This document shows, in pieces, positions 37,445 through 44,392 of a DNA stretch of 64,000 nucleotides; the stretch's first letter is position 1, and every line of letters starts with the position of its first letter. The notes under the pieces were generated by a model that was not told where the DNA came from, made no database searches, and saw nothing but the letters and a program-made list of their open reading frames with translations. The stretch covers positions 457,856-521,855 of the forward strand of contig JADKAM010000003.1 of the NCBI GenBank assembly GCA_016715365.1. Direction: 5' to 3'. Made by a program: the position numbers and the translations under genes. Source of the stretch: Chitinophagaceae bacterium (GTDB lineage Bacteria > Bacteroidota > Bacteroidia > Chitinophagales > Chitinophagaceae).

Positions 37445-38767
37445 ATGTTCGGACTTACTCCCAAGCTAACAGACACTTTACTATACATGACGCATGATAT
37501 GGTAGAAGAATTATTAGTTACTACGGAGCAGGCTTTTACAAAAACGCCCAAAGGCAAGACCGAAGAAATTGCAGAACTTTTACTTAAAATTCTCTGGTAC
37601 AAGCAAGAACTTGCCAACTTTGAAAATGATATAAACGAACAACGCAAACAGTCCTTTCAATTCTCCGTGGAAGAACTTTATTATCGGTTTGGCCAGTATG
37701 ACAAATATGTAGGAATAGAGTTTCATAAATTTTCTGAAGCTTCCCGAAAGTATGGAAGGCACATTGGAGGTGTATTTGTTTATGGGAAAACAGAACGTCA
37801 AAATTTAGAAACCATAATTACTTCTGATAATGTTCCCAGGACGAACGGCTTAGTCAAAATAGATATCACACCAAATGATAAAATAGACGCCACCAAGGTA
37901 AGTGAACTACTTGAGGTCGGATTTACTGCTGGAGACATTTATCAAATAGATAGCTCTAATACTCCTCAAGTAAATGCGTATGCTAAAGAAGGCAAAAAGG
38001 AGATTCCAAACACTATTAATATTGAGTTTGATCCAAGTGGAATAGATGGATGTAAGTTGGCTTTGCATAATTTAAACCTCAGGTTTGAGCATGGTGCAAC
38101 ACTGATTGAATCTGAGTGGAATCAATATTTAGGCTACAATATTTATTACGACCCAACTCTAAAAGAACTAGATTCTATAAAGAGTAAAGTTTATGAGCCA
38201 GACGGTCTAATGAAAAAAGGTGTTAGATTTTATGAATTGGCTGCAAAGCAAAAGAATTCACAAACGTCAGAAGAAGAACGCAAAGAATTTTCTCTATTGA
38301 TTAAAGAACGTCGCATTGAAAGACTAGAAATATTAAAAAAAGAATTGACAAAGACTAATATCAATTCATTAGAAGAATTTCAAGAAAAGCATCCCGACAT
38401 TTTCTTTGAAATTTATAAAACATCTTTAGTTTTCGACGACGACACTTTTACTATTAGCAAGTCACCTATTCCTGTTTATTGGGACTTTAAAAGCTATTTA
38501 CATATTTATTTACGTCATTGCGATGAATTGCAACCTGAGGGGCATTTCAAATTAAAAACTCCTTTTGCTTACAGTCAAAAAAACATTAGAAGAATACTGA
38601 AAATAGCGATAGAGAAACTAGAAGACAGAATACAAGAAAGACTTTCTAAAGGATTAGATTTTAGAATGTACGGAGAAAAGACGCTTTATTTTAATGGAAA
38701 CTATTACTCTATTCGTATTGAAAGCAATGGAAGGGTTGATAGTTTTTATCCTAATGAGTTCAAGTAA
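37445..38767 (+). CDS. Large accessory protein with possible C-terminal BECR/phage-toxin-like RNase domain
   Basis: 440 residues, no signal peptide. The N-terminal 60 % is mixed with no recognisable motif. The C-terminal ~90 residues read YLHIYLRHCDEL…KTPFAYSQKNIRRILKIAIEKL…YGEKTLYFNGNYYSIRIES.NGRVDSFYP. The IxxRHxxE-like His motif, a central helical part and the final strand pair with Y-x-G-x-x-Y and a G-x-x-x-(T/S)-F-Y-P end are the order seen in Barnase/EndoU/RelE-type (BECR) toxin domains of phage and polymorphic toxins. No immunity or antitoxin gene is obvious beside it. Domain call is by pattern and uncertain. Confidence 0.5.
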   Translation: MFGLTPKLTDTLLYMTHDMVEELLVTTEQAFTKTPKGKTEEIAELLLKILWYKQELANFENDINEQRKQSFQFSVEELYYRFGQYDKYVGIEFHKFSEASRKYGRHIGGVFVYGKTERQNLETIITSDNVPRTNGLVKIDITPNDKIDATKVSELLEVGFTAGDIYQIDSSNTPQVNAYAKEGKKEIPNTINIEFDPSGIDGCKLALHNLNLRFEHGATLIESEWNQYLGYNIYYDPTLKELDSIKSKVYEPDGLMKKGVRFYELAAKQKNSQTSEEERKEFSLLIKERRIERLEILKKELTKTNINSLEEFQEKHPDIFFEIYKTSLVFDDDTFTISKSPIPVYWDFKSYLHIYLRHCDELQPEGHFKLKTPFAYSQKNIRRILKIAIEKLEDRIQERLSKGLDFRMYGEKTLYFNGNYYSIRIESNGRVDSFYPNEFK

Positions 38768-38899
38768 AAAACGGCAGGCAACACGTACTTTTGTGTGGCT
38801 ACGCCACTTTCTTTTTTTTTGCTGCGCCCATTCCATTCTGCAGCAAAATCCGGTAAAAAAGGTGTTCGTCAATCGTCGTCAGCAAGTAGATATGCCAAA

Positions 38900-38961
38900 C
38901 CAACCCACTATTACAATTTTCCTCGTTAAATACTTTTAAGGCAATTGTAAAAGTGGGTTGG
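38900..38961. repeat. 19-bp inverted repeat
   Basis: ccaacccactattacaatt (38900-38918) and aattgtaaaagtgggttgg (38943-38961) are complementary at 18 of 19 positions around a 24-base loop. It marks the left border of the GC-rich tract. Confidence 0.85.
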
Positions 38962-39422
38962 CTTTCAGCTCCGCTTTGCAGGGTTTGTCATACTACTTGC
39001 AGTTCCTCCTCATTCCTCACGGCAGCTACTGTGTCCTTCAGCCAGCTTCATTCAACCGCTCCTCATCCGTTCCATTGCACCATGCTCACAGCCATGCTGT
39101 TTGCTTCAGTGCCTGGCATCCTGCCGCCAAACACAAACCCAATCCGGCAGGATGCACAGTCCCTTTCACAAGCCTGCTGCACGGTTCACTTGGCTTCATT
39201 CCACTGCTTCCTCACTATTTCATTTCAGCCGGCTTCAGTCCACCCGCTGCCAATTTTTATTTTGCTCGCCGGCCGCCCCACTTAGGCTGCGTTCACCTTG
39301 CGGCTGCTAATGCTCATTCGTCCCTCATATCACAAAGCATCGCTAAGGTTCACTTGCATAGTTCAGCCACCTGCGTACCCTGCGGGAAATATACTTCGGT
39401 GGCTTCCTATGGTGCTGCCATC

Positions 39423-39467
39423 GCCCCGGCCAACCGGGGCTTTACTGCCAGCCCCTTTGTGGGGGCT
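39423..39467. repeat. Two tandem hairpins
   Basis: gccccgg / ccggggc (39423-39429, 39434-39440, CAA-type loop) followed by agcccc / ggggct (39450-39455, 39462-39467). The strong GC stems without T-tails suggest structured RNA or protein-binding DNA rather than terminators. Confidence 0.7.
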
Positions 39468-39694
39468 CGCCGTCCGCCTCCATTACGTCGTACCTCCTTA
39501 TTCCGGCGGCCGTCAAACGGCTCGCTATCCCTGCAGTGCGGACAAGTGTGCCGCACAGCCACGCTTCTTTTTTGCCGCAGGCGCTTTTACCGGAAATCCT
39601 AAGAAAATAAGCGTGGATAAGGGTTGTAGCTGAAATTCTCATCTGTCCTTTCCCGCTGTCGCTTAAATCCTACCATTGTACAAAATTTTTCATT

Positions 39695-40039
39695 ATGAAT
39701 AATCAATATTATTTAGTCCATCGTAGTTACGAGAATCTTATTAGTAGATCTCTCCGGAGGCCAACTACGGCCAGAGATACTAAGAGACTTTTAGCCTATC
39801 TTAATCTTGCAAACATTTTGGATGGCTACAAGCTCAGAAGTGATAAGCCTGAGGTTCAGTTTGAACTTTTAAAAAATTATCTGGTAGAAGCTTTCACTAA
39901 ATTCCTGAAAAGGAGATTGAAGGCTGTCGAAAAAGCTACTGTCGAAGACCTAATAGAGGCCACAAATAATGCTAGCCACATTGAGCAAATTGATATAATT
40001 ATTAAAAGAGGATTAGAAATTACCGACCGGTTGAAATAA
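39695..40039 (+). CDS. Hypothetical helical protein (114 residues)
   Basis: ATG 39695 follows an AT-rich leader with ttttt-cattATG. Mostly alpha-helical and basic: SYENLISRSLRRPTTARDTKRL, LLKNYLVEAFTKFLKRRLKAVEKATVEDL. No motif or TM segment recognised. Codon use is like the other element genes. It may be a mobile-element accessory protein. Confidence 0.6.
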   Translation: MNNQYYLVHRSYENLISRSLRRPTTARDTKRLLAYLNLANILDGYKLRSDKPEVQFELLKNYLVEAFTKFLKRRLKAVEKATVEDLIEATNNASHIEQIDIIIKRGLEITDRLK

Positions 40040-40336
40040 AAAAAATACAGCAAAGTTAGCCGCCGTTTCAACTTTTGTACAAAGCCAGGCTAATAGGTGG
40101 CCGAACAGCCAAATTGTTCGGCATAAAACTTTATTGCATATTCTCAACTTCAAATCCTGCACCAACATTTGTTATTGTGCTGGGCAGTAGTATTGAGTCA
40201 AAATAATTTTACCCTTTTTAAATGGTTAATCAATACGTTAGGAAATAGTTCGGGACCGGCAAGGTCCGTATGTTTGCGAAAAGGAAATTTACTACTATTT
40301 TTCATTCTCGTTTCTTATCACATTTAAAAATGAAAC
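40040..40336. other. Intergenic region with a hairpin
   Basis: About 300 bp without a gene. A perfect 8-bp inverted repeat, gccgaaca (40100-40107) / tgttcggc (40115-40122), could be an operator or a weak terminator (no T-tail). The part before 40337 contains another tttttcatt leader like those of the small genes at 36965, 37166 and 39695. Confidence 0.55.
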
Positions 40337-40618
40337 ATGAAAAATTTGCAAATTCCTTCTGCGGATTCTGTAATTGAGAATGAAGATTTAATTATCAAAC
40401 TTATTGAGAAATATGCTCGTCCTGCTTCTGAAGTAATACTTGATGATGTGGACCTTCGCAATCTCTTAAAGATTTCCCGTCGCACTAGTCTTGAGTATAG
40501 GAAAAAAGGTATTTTTAAATTCTATAAACTGGATGGCAAAATATTTTATATCCTGGAAGAAGTTATTGCAGGGATTAAGGAATATGGTAAACAATATGAA
40601 AATTTAGAAAATCTCTGA
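40337..40618 (+). CDS. HTH excisionase/MerR-like DNA-binding protein
   Basis: 93 residues with a helix-turn-helix in the second half: DLRNLLKISRRTSLEYRKKGIFKFYKLDGKIFYILEEV, the winged HTH_17 style of recombination-directionality factors and element regulators. It is read towards the integrase block but on the opposite strand. A likely regulator of the element. Confidence 0.7.
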   Translation: MKNLQIPSADSVIENEDLIIKLIEKYARPASEVILDDVDLRNLLKISRRTSLEYRKKGIFKFYKLDGKIFYILEEVIAGIKEYGKQYENLENL

Positions 40619-40772
40619 ATGAATTTCATTATGTGGACCTGGCAAGAATTTCAAAAAGTTAATAAAATCGGTTACAATCTGAGAAGATAATTATACGCTC
40701 CCGATAGATTAAAAAATTAGAAACTCAATATAACTGCTATATCTTCCAATATTAGGTTTGAATTGGTGGTAG

Positions 40773-41093
40773 CTATCCCATATTAATAGCCTGACTCTTT
40801 TTCGATTTTTCTTTTTGCTTTTTATAATACCAATACGCAAATCCCGCAAATATTGCTCCTGCCAAAATGAAGCCCCAGTTTTTTGACAAAAAAGTTCCAA
40901 CTTGGGACAAAGCGATGGGGGGCTTATGGTTGGATTGGGTTAGGTCAGGAATTAACGGCGGACTATCTAGGGGTGTTATGCAGGTTTCTGGTAAAGATTC
41001 TCGAGGCATACTTACCGGCACTTTAACAATAGTAGTATGACCAAAGAACCTTTCCTCAATTGTTGGCGGTCTATAATTTTTTATCATTGTCAT
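40773..41093 (-). CDS. Hypothetical protein with one C-terminal TM helix
   Basis: 106 residues: a Pro-rich polar N-terminus (RPPTIEERFFGHTTIVKVPV) and a single helix WGFILAGAIFAGFAYWYY followed by a Lys-rich tail. Its start overlaps the stop of the upstream zinc-finger-like gene by 4 bp (coupled). Unknown function, typical of element cargo. Confidence 0.6.
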   Translation of the reverse strand: MTMIKNYRPPTIEERFFGHTTIVKVPVSMPRESLPETCITPLDSPPLIPDLTQSNHKPPIALSQVGTFLSKNWGFILAGAIFAGFAYWYYKKQKEKSKKSQAINMG

Positions 41094-41494
41094 CTTTTAT
41101 GAATTTTAAATAATCTTTTCTTTTCATCCACCCCTTCAAGACCATATGATAATTGCCACTCAATTTTGTTTCCAACTTTATTTATTGAGGTCTCACAAGG
41201 GACGTTGAAATCATACTTGTCTAATATTAAAAAATCAATAGACAATGATTCTTGGTTGAGGCCTATCAAAGTCTCATAAAATTTCTTTAATATCTTTTCA
41301 TTGTTTACTATTCTACCGTTAAGGTCTTTTAAGGGAGCATCTTTAAGGCGCCTTAGATCGTTATTGTAATCTATACGATGTTGTTCACAGCAATAAACCT
41401 CTCTGGCATCGTGTGGTTCAAATTCACAATCACATTGTTTACAGTTTCTTTTTGGGTACACTCTTTTCGAGATTCTTTTATTATTTTTTGGCAT
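41090..41494 (-). CDS. Zinc-finger-like element protein
   Basis: 134 residues, basic N-terminus with NCKQCDCEFEPHDAREVYCCEQHR: CxxC, then CC and His at spacing that could bind one Zn. The remaining helical part is not recognised. It lies 11 bp after the excisionase-like gene and overlaps the next gene, so 41778 to 40773 looks like one transcript. Confidence 0.55.
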   Translation of the reverse strand: MPKNNKRISKRVYPKRNCKQCDCEFEPHDAREVYCCEQHRIDYNNDLRRLKDAPLKDLNGRIVNNEKILKKFYETLIGLNQESLSIDFLILDKYDFNVPCETSINKVGNKIEWQLSYGLEGVDEKKRLFKIHKR

Positions 41495-41505
41495 AGGTTT
41501 ATATT

Positions 41506-41778
41506 TTAAAATGGGATCATTACGGATTCAATTTGGGTACGTTTATAATATACCCGGTTTCCAATCTTATAAGCTACCAGCTTACCTTTCTTGGTCCAGT
41601 TGTGTATGGTAGAAATATCACATTTTAGCAAGTCTGCCGTTTCACTCCGGGTCAGGTATTCTTCCGCAGATTTAGGCTGAAGGGATTTCTTTAGGTCCTT
41701 AATCTGGTTTTGGATATCGTCAAACCTGGAGTTGAGTATCTCAGCTGAAATATTATTTATGAGGGTTGATGTTTGCAT
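41506..41778 (-). CDS. HTH excisionase-like protein (HTH_17)
   Basis: Start at the ATG whose complement lies at 41776-41778 (MQTSTLINN); the frame is open further to 41853 but that part overlaps the repeat operator. The product ends YLTRSETADLLKCDISTIHNWTKKGKLVAYKIGNRVYYKRTQIES, a typical HTH_17/Xis domain. It probably controls excision with the integrase encoded upstream. Three 22-bp repeats lie 62 bp before the start. Confidence 0.82.
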   Translation of the reverse strand: MQTSTLINNISAEILNSRFDDIQNQIKDLKKSLQPKSAEEYLTRSETADLLKCDISTIHNWTKKGKLVAYKIGNRVYYKRTQIESVMIPF

Positions 41779-41839
41779 TGTATACAACTTTAGATTGTTA
41801 TATTGCAAAGATCCAGGTCTTAATTTGTATAGTAGGCTC

Positions 41840-41905
41840 CGATAACGAACCATTTAGGGATCGATATCGAACCTTTTAGGATTCGATATCGAATGTTTTC
41901 TATCT
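41840..41905. repeat. Three tandem 22-bp repeats (operator/Xis-site candidate)
   Basis: Units begin cgataacgaaccatttaggg (41840), cgatatcgaaccttttagga (41862) and cgatatcgaatgttttctat (41884), a 22-bp period. Around each junction lies the palindrome tcgatatcga. Located between the excisionase-like gene and the 301-residue gene, both on the minus strand. Confidence 0.85.
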
Positions 41906-41929
41906 AAATATTACCGATAAAGTGGAAAT

Positions 41930-42835
41930 TTATTGAGTTTGATTTCCTAAAATACTGTCCTTATATTTTTCCAAAAGGGATGAAAACGTGGGTTGTTTTT
42001 TACGTGGGTTTTTAAATGGCAGCTTTGTAACATCAAGATCTGCGTATTTATTATCGCTCAAGAATTTAATAAAACTACGATGGGATAAATTAGGATGGAT
42101 TGCTTTAAGTGTGTTACTTTTCATTTGGTGGAATATAAAAGCATAATCAGCAACCATCGTTTTTTCTGATACAGTTAATTTTTGTAATTCTAAAAACATA
42201 TCATATGCGTAGCCATTTGTAAAAATATTAGGGAAAGGGTTACTAGGCGCATTATTAACCACTGCTGAAGGCAGAGCTTTGCGTTTCTGTTTTTTTTGTT
42301 TGAAATTTAGTTTCAGCCACCTGACATACAACCAACAGCACTCTGCATAAACCTGGGGAGGTATTTCTGTCTTGTCTTGAAATAGAAAGTTTGGGCTGTG
42401 AATAAAATCGAACTCTATTGTAGCTCCATTTACTTTTGTGTTGTCAATATAATTTTTAATTGTCGAAAGTGACTCAATTGTCAATATAATTCCTCTATAC
42501 AGTATATGAGAGTCGTTGGTATATGGCATTGGGCTATATACGATGTGTTCGAATTTCAGCAATTCACGATTTAGGAGCAGAGTAGTCGCCTTAGAATTTT
42601 TGTACCTTTTTGCAAAATCTTCTTTCCAAAATTTTATTTTCTTGCTTACTTCAGCCTTGAAAATTCCTCTTTGTTTCTCTCTTATTTTAGGTACATCTGT
42701 TTGTTTTATATCATCCCATGAGACACGAGGAGGTATCTCTTTTTTATTCTCTTCATTATAAACTATCTTTGCATAGATGAAGTAAATGTTCCCATTCCAC
42801 CAATCCATATAGCTATATTTTTTAATTGCCGTCAC
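41930..42835 (-). CDS. Hypothetical protein next to the integrase
   Basis: 301 residues, rich in Lys and aromatic residues, with no signal or TM segment. The central part (TIESLSTIKNYIDNTKVNGATIEFDFIHSPNF) and a final helical region do not match a family I can name with confidence. Its place, 20 bp after the integrase gene in the same transcript, is where RteC-like excision regulators occur in Bacteroidota elements, but I see no clear RteC signature. Confidence 0.6.
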   Translation of the reverse strand: MTAIKKYSYMDWWNGNIYFIYAKIVYNEENKKEIPPRVSWDDIKQTDVPKIREKQRGIFKAEVSKKIKFWKEDFAKRYKNSKATTLLLNRELLKFEHIVYSPMPYTNDSHILYRGIILTIESLSTIKNYIDNTKVNGATIEFDFIHSPNFLFQDKTEIPPQVYAECCWLYVRWLKLNFKQKKQKRKALPSAVVNNAPSNPFPNIFTNGYAYDMFLELQKLTVSEKTMVADYAFIFHQMKSNTLKAIHPNLSHRSFIKFLSDNKYADLDVTKLPFKNPRKKQPTFSSLLEKYKDSILGNQTQ

Positions 42836-42855
42836 TGTTTATCTTAATTTATAAA

Positions 42856-44061
42856 TTAAAAATACTCTGCTAGCTGTTTTGCTTTTTCTGTTTCAGTTTT
42901 ACCAATATACTCCAAAAACATTGCTTCGGTTGTGTGTCCGGTTACATTTATTAAAAGGGAGGTGGGGATTTTACCATAATTATTAGTGGAGAATGATCTC
43001 CTTCCAATATGGGATGTTACCAATTCAAATTTAGGGAAATAGCCACCCACTTTACGATTGGTTTCTTTCAACAACTTGCTACCTTTTATTTTTGTATTAA
43101 TTCCAGCTAGTCTACATACTTCTTTAATGTATTCGTTATAACGTTGGTCGCTTATCCTTCTTGGAAAATTTCCGCCTCTTTTTGCTAATATCTCCCTTAC
43201 TTTATTGCTTAATGGTACAGCCATTATCTTATTTGTTTTTACTTGGGTGAATTCACACAAAGGAACTTTGCCTTCATAACGAATTTGTTCTTTTGTAAAA
43301 CGCATAAAGTCAGATACCCTTTGCCCTGTCTCACAACTGATCACCAGCCAATCCCTGGCATTTATTAAATGGTCTAGTTTAATATCTGCTTTTTGAATTA
43401 AATCAATCTCTTCAGGAGTTAAAAATATCTTCTCAACTTTTTCAGTTTTGGTTTTTATGTTGTTAAGCTGAAAATGTGTTGCTACACCATTACTTTGCGC
43501 ATGATAACATATTGTTTTAATAAATTTAATAGCCCGGGCAATGGTATTTATCGCATAGCCTTCCTTTTTACAAAAAGCCTCGAACTGTAACTTGAAATCG
43601 GCATTTACCTCACTTATCAGATACGCAGTTTTTGAAGCCTTTTCAAAACGCTCAAGTAAATGTTTATTTACGAATAGTTTTTTATATGTTGCCGGCTGCA
43701 TACTGCTTTTTTTATGTAGCGCATAATAGTCAAAGTAATTAACTAGTTTGGAGGGTATTGCATCGGGTTGTTCAATAGGGTTGATAAAGTCTTTTAACCA
43801 TATTAAGGTTATTGAATCTTTTCCAGGATGGCTGTTATAGTGGTTAATTAGATCTGTTTTTAACTTTACAAGGTCGGCATCTAGTTTTTTGAAAGTTTCG
43901 TCTTTTAGATTTTTAGGCTGTCCTTTAGCATTGCTCCAGTGTGCAGGATTAACTACAAAATTGCTTTTGACCTTTACATCAATGCTGCGTCCTTCTTTGA
44001 ATCTGAGATATATTGCTGCAGGATTGTTCTTGCTTTGAATAAGGAAGTTGATTGTAGCCAT
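42856..44061 (-). CDS. int: Tyrosine recombinase / integrase
   Basis: Start at the ATG complementary to 44059-44061 (MATINFLIQSKNNPAAIYLRF), giving ~401 residues; a longer frame to 44100 lacks conservation. N-terminal arm-binding and SAM-like core-binding region, then the catalytic domain with Arg in SCETGQRVSDFMRF, HxxR in TSHIGRRSF, His in NVTGHTTEAM and Tyr in FLEYIG. It is the integrase of an element that ends 190 bp further at an ssrA-like site. Confidence 0.92.
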   Translation of the reverse strand: MATINFLIQSKNNPAAIYLRFKEGRSIDVKVKSNFVVNPAHWSNAKGQPKNLKDETFKKLDADLVKLKTDLINHYNSHPGKDSITLIWLKDFINPIEQPDAIPSKLVNYFDYYALHKKSSMQPATYKKLFVNKHLLERFEKASKTAYLISEVNADFKLQFEAFCKKEGYAINTIARAIKFIKTICYHAQSNGVATHFQLNNIKTKTEKVEKIFLTPEEIDLIQKADIKLDHLINARDWLVISCETGQRVSDFMRFTKEQIRYEGKVPLCEFTQVKTNKIMAVPLSNKVREILAKRGGNFPRRISDQRYNEYIKEVCRLAGINTKIKGSKLLKETNRKVGGYFPKFELVTSHIGRRSFSTNNYGKIPTSLLINVTGHTTEAMFLEYIGKTETEKAKQLAEYF

Positions 44062-44253
44062 AAAGCAAAGATAGTCATTTAACCAATATTTAGCCCGCAT
44101 TTAGCCCGCAATTGTTCTACCTATTTCCATTTCATTCAATCTACTTAAAGAGGCCTAAATTCCTTGTAAGCCAATATAGTATTGAAGTGTTGGTTAAAAT
44201 TTGAAATACAAATGATATTTTAAAAGCACGAAATTAAGATGTATGTAGTTCCT
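44062..44253. other. Element end region
   Basis: About 190 bp of AT-rich DNA between the integrase and the putative attachment site. It contains a short direct repeat tagcccgca (44091-44098 and 44102-44109). No gene. Probably holds integrase promoter and arm-type sites. Confidence 0.5.
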
Positions 44254-44289
44254 GCAGCTCCACCAATCCCCGCTATTCAGGCGGGGATT
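44254..44289 (+). other. Putative attachment site: 3' end of ssrA (tmRNA) with native terminator
   Basis: gcagctccacca at 44254-44265 matches the standard tmRNA 3' acceptor end (cagctccacca), then a perfect 9-bp terminator stem, aatccccgc (44265-44273) / gcggggatt (44281-44289), and T5. The tmRNA body and T-arm are absent upstream, as expected if an element integrated into ssrA and only the duplicated 3' end remains on this side. The intact ssrA should lie at the other end of the element. Confidence 0.75.
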
Positions 44290-44392
44290 TTTTACTTAAC
44301 CAGAACAATAATTATTAGCAGTGTCAATATCAGCCTGTTAGTATCATGGGTTTTATTTTGTAATCACAGTCTGTGTTGTAAAATTGTTCAAC

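Larger units (their letters stand above)
38768..39694. other. GC-rich non-coding tract with hairpins
   Basis: About 930 bp without a credible gene, although a 214-codon open frame (38958-39602) exists; its product is Ser/Pro/His/Arg-rich with no domain, typical of an accidental frame in GC-rich DNA. Contents: a long inverted repeat at 38900-38961, two tandem hairpins at 39423-39467, and an abrupt rise in GC between ~38950 and 39640. Possibilities are a transfer origin, a structured RNA or an insertion remnant. Confidence 0.5.

Noticed and set aside
36830..38961. Retron or group II intron
   Set aside because: No reverse transcriptase gene is near the inverted repeats.
38958..39602. 214-codon open frame in GC-rich DNA
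   Set aside because: Ser/Pro/Arg/His-rich with no domain, overlaps two other frames of similar length (38953-39285, 39298-39633) and has hairpins inside; behaves like an accidental frame.
41840..41905. CRISPR-like interpretation of the 22-bp repeats
   Set aside because: Repeats are directly adjacent with no spacers and sit in front of an HTH gene.
42516..42761. Plus-strand frames opposite the integrase and ATPases (for example 44406-46245)
   Set aside because: Antisense shadows of long conserved genes.
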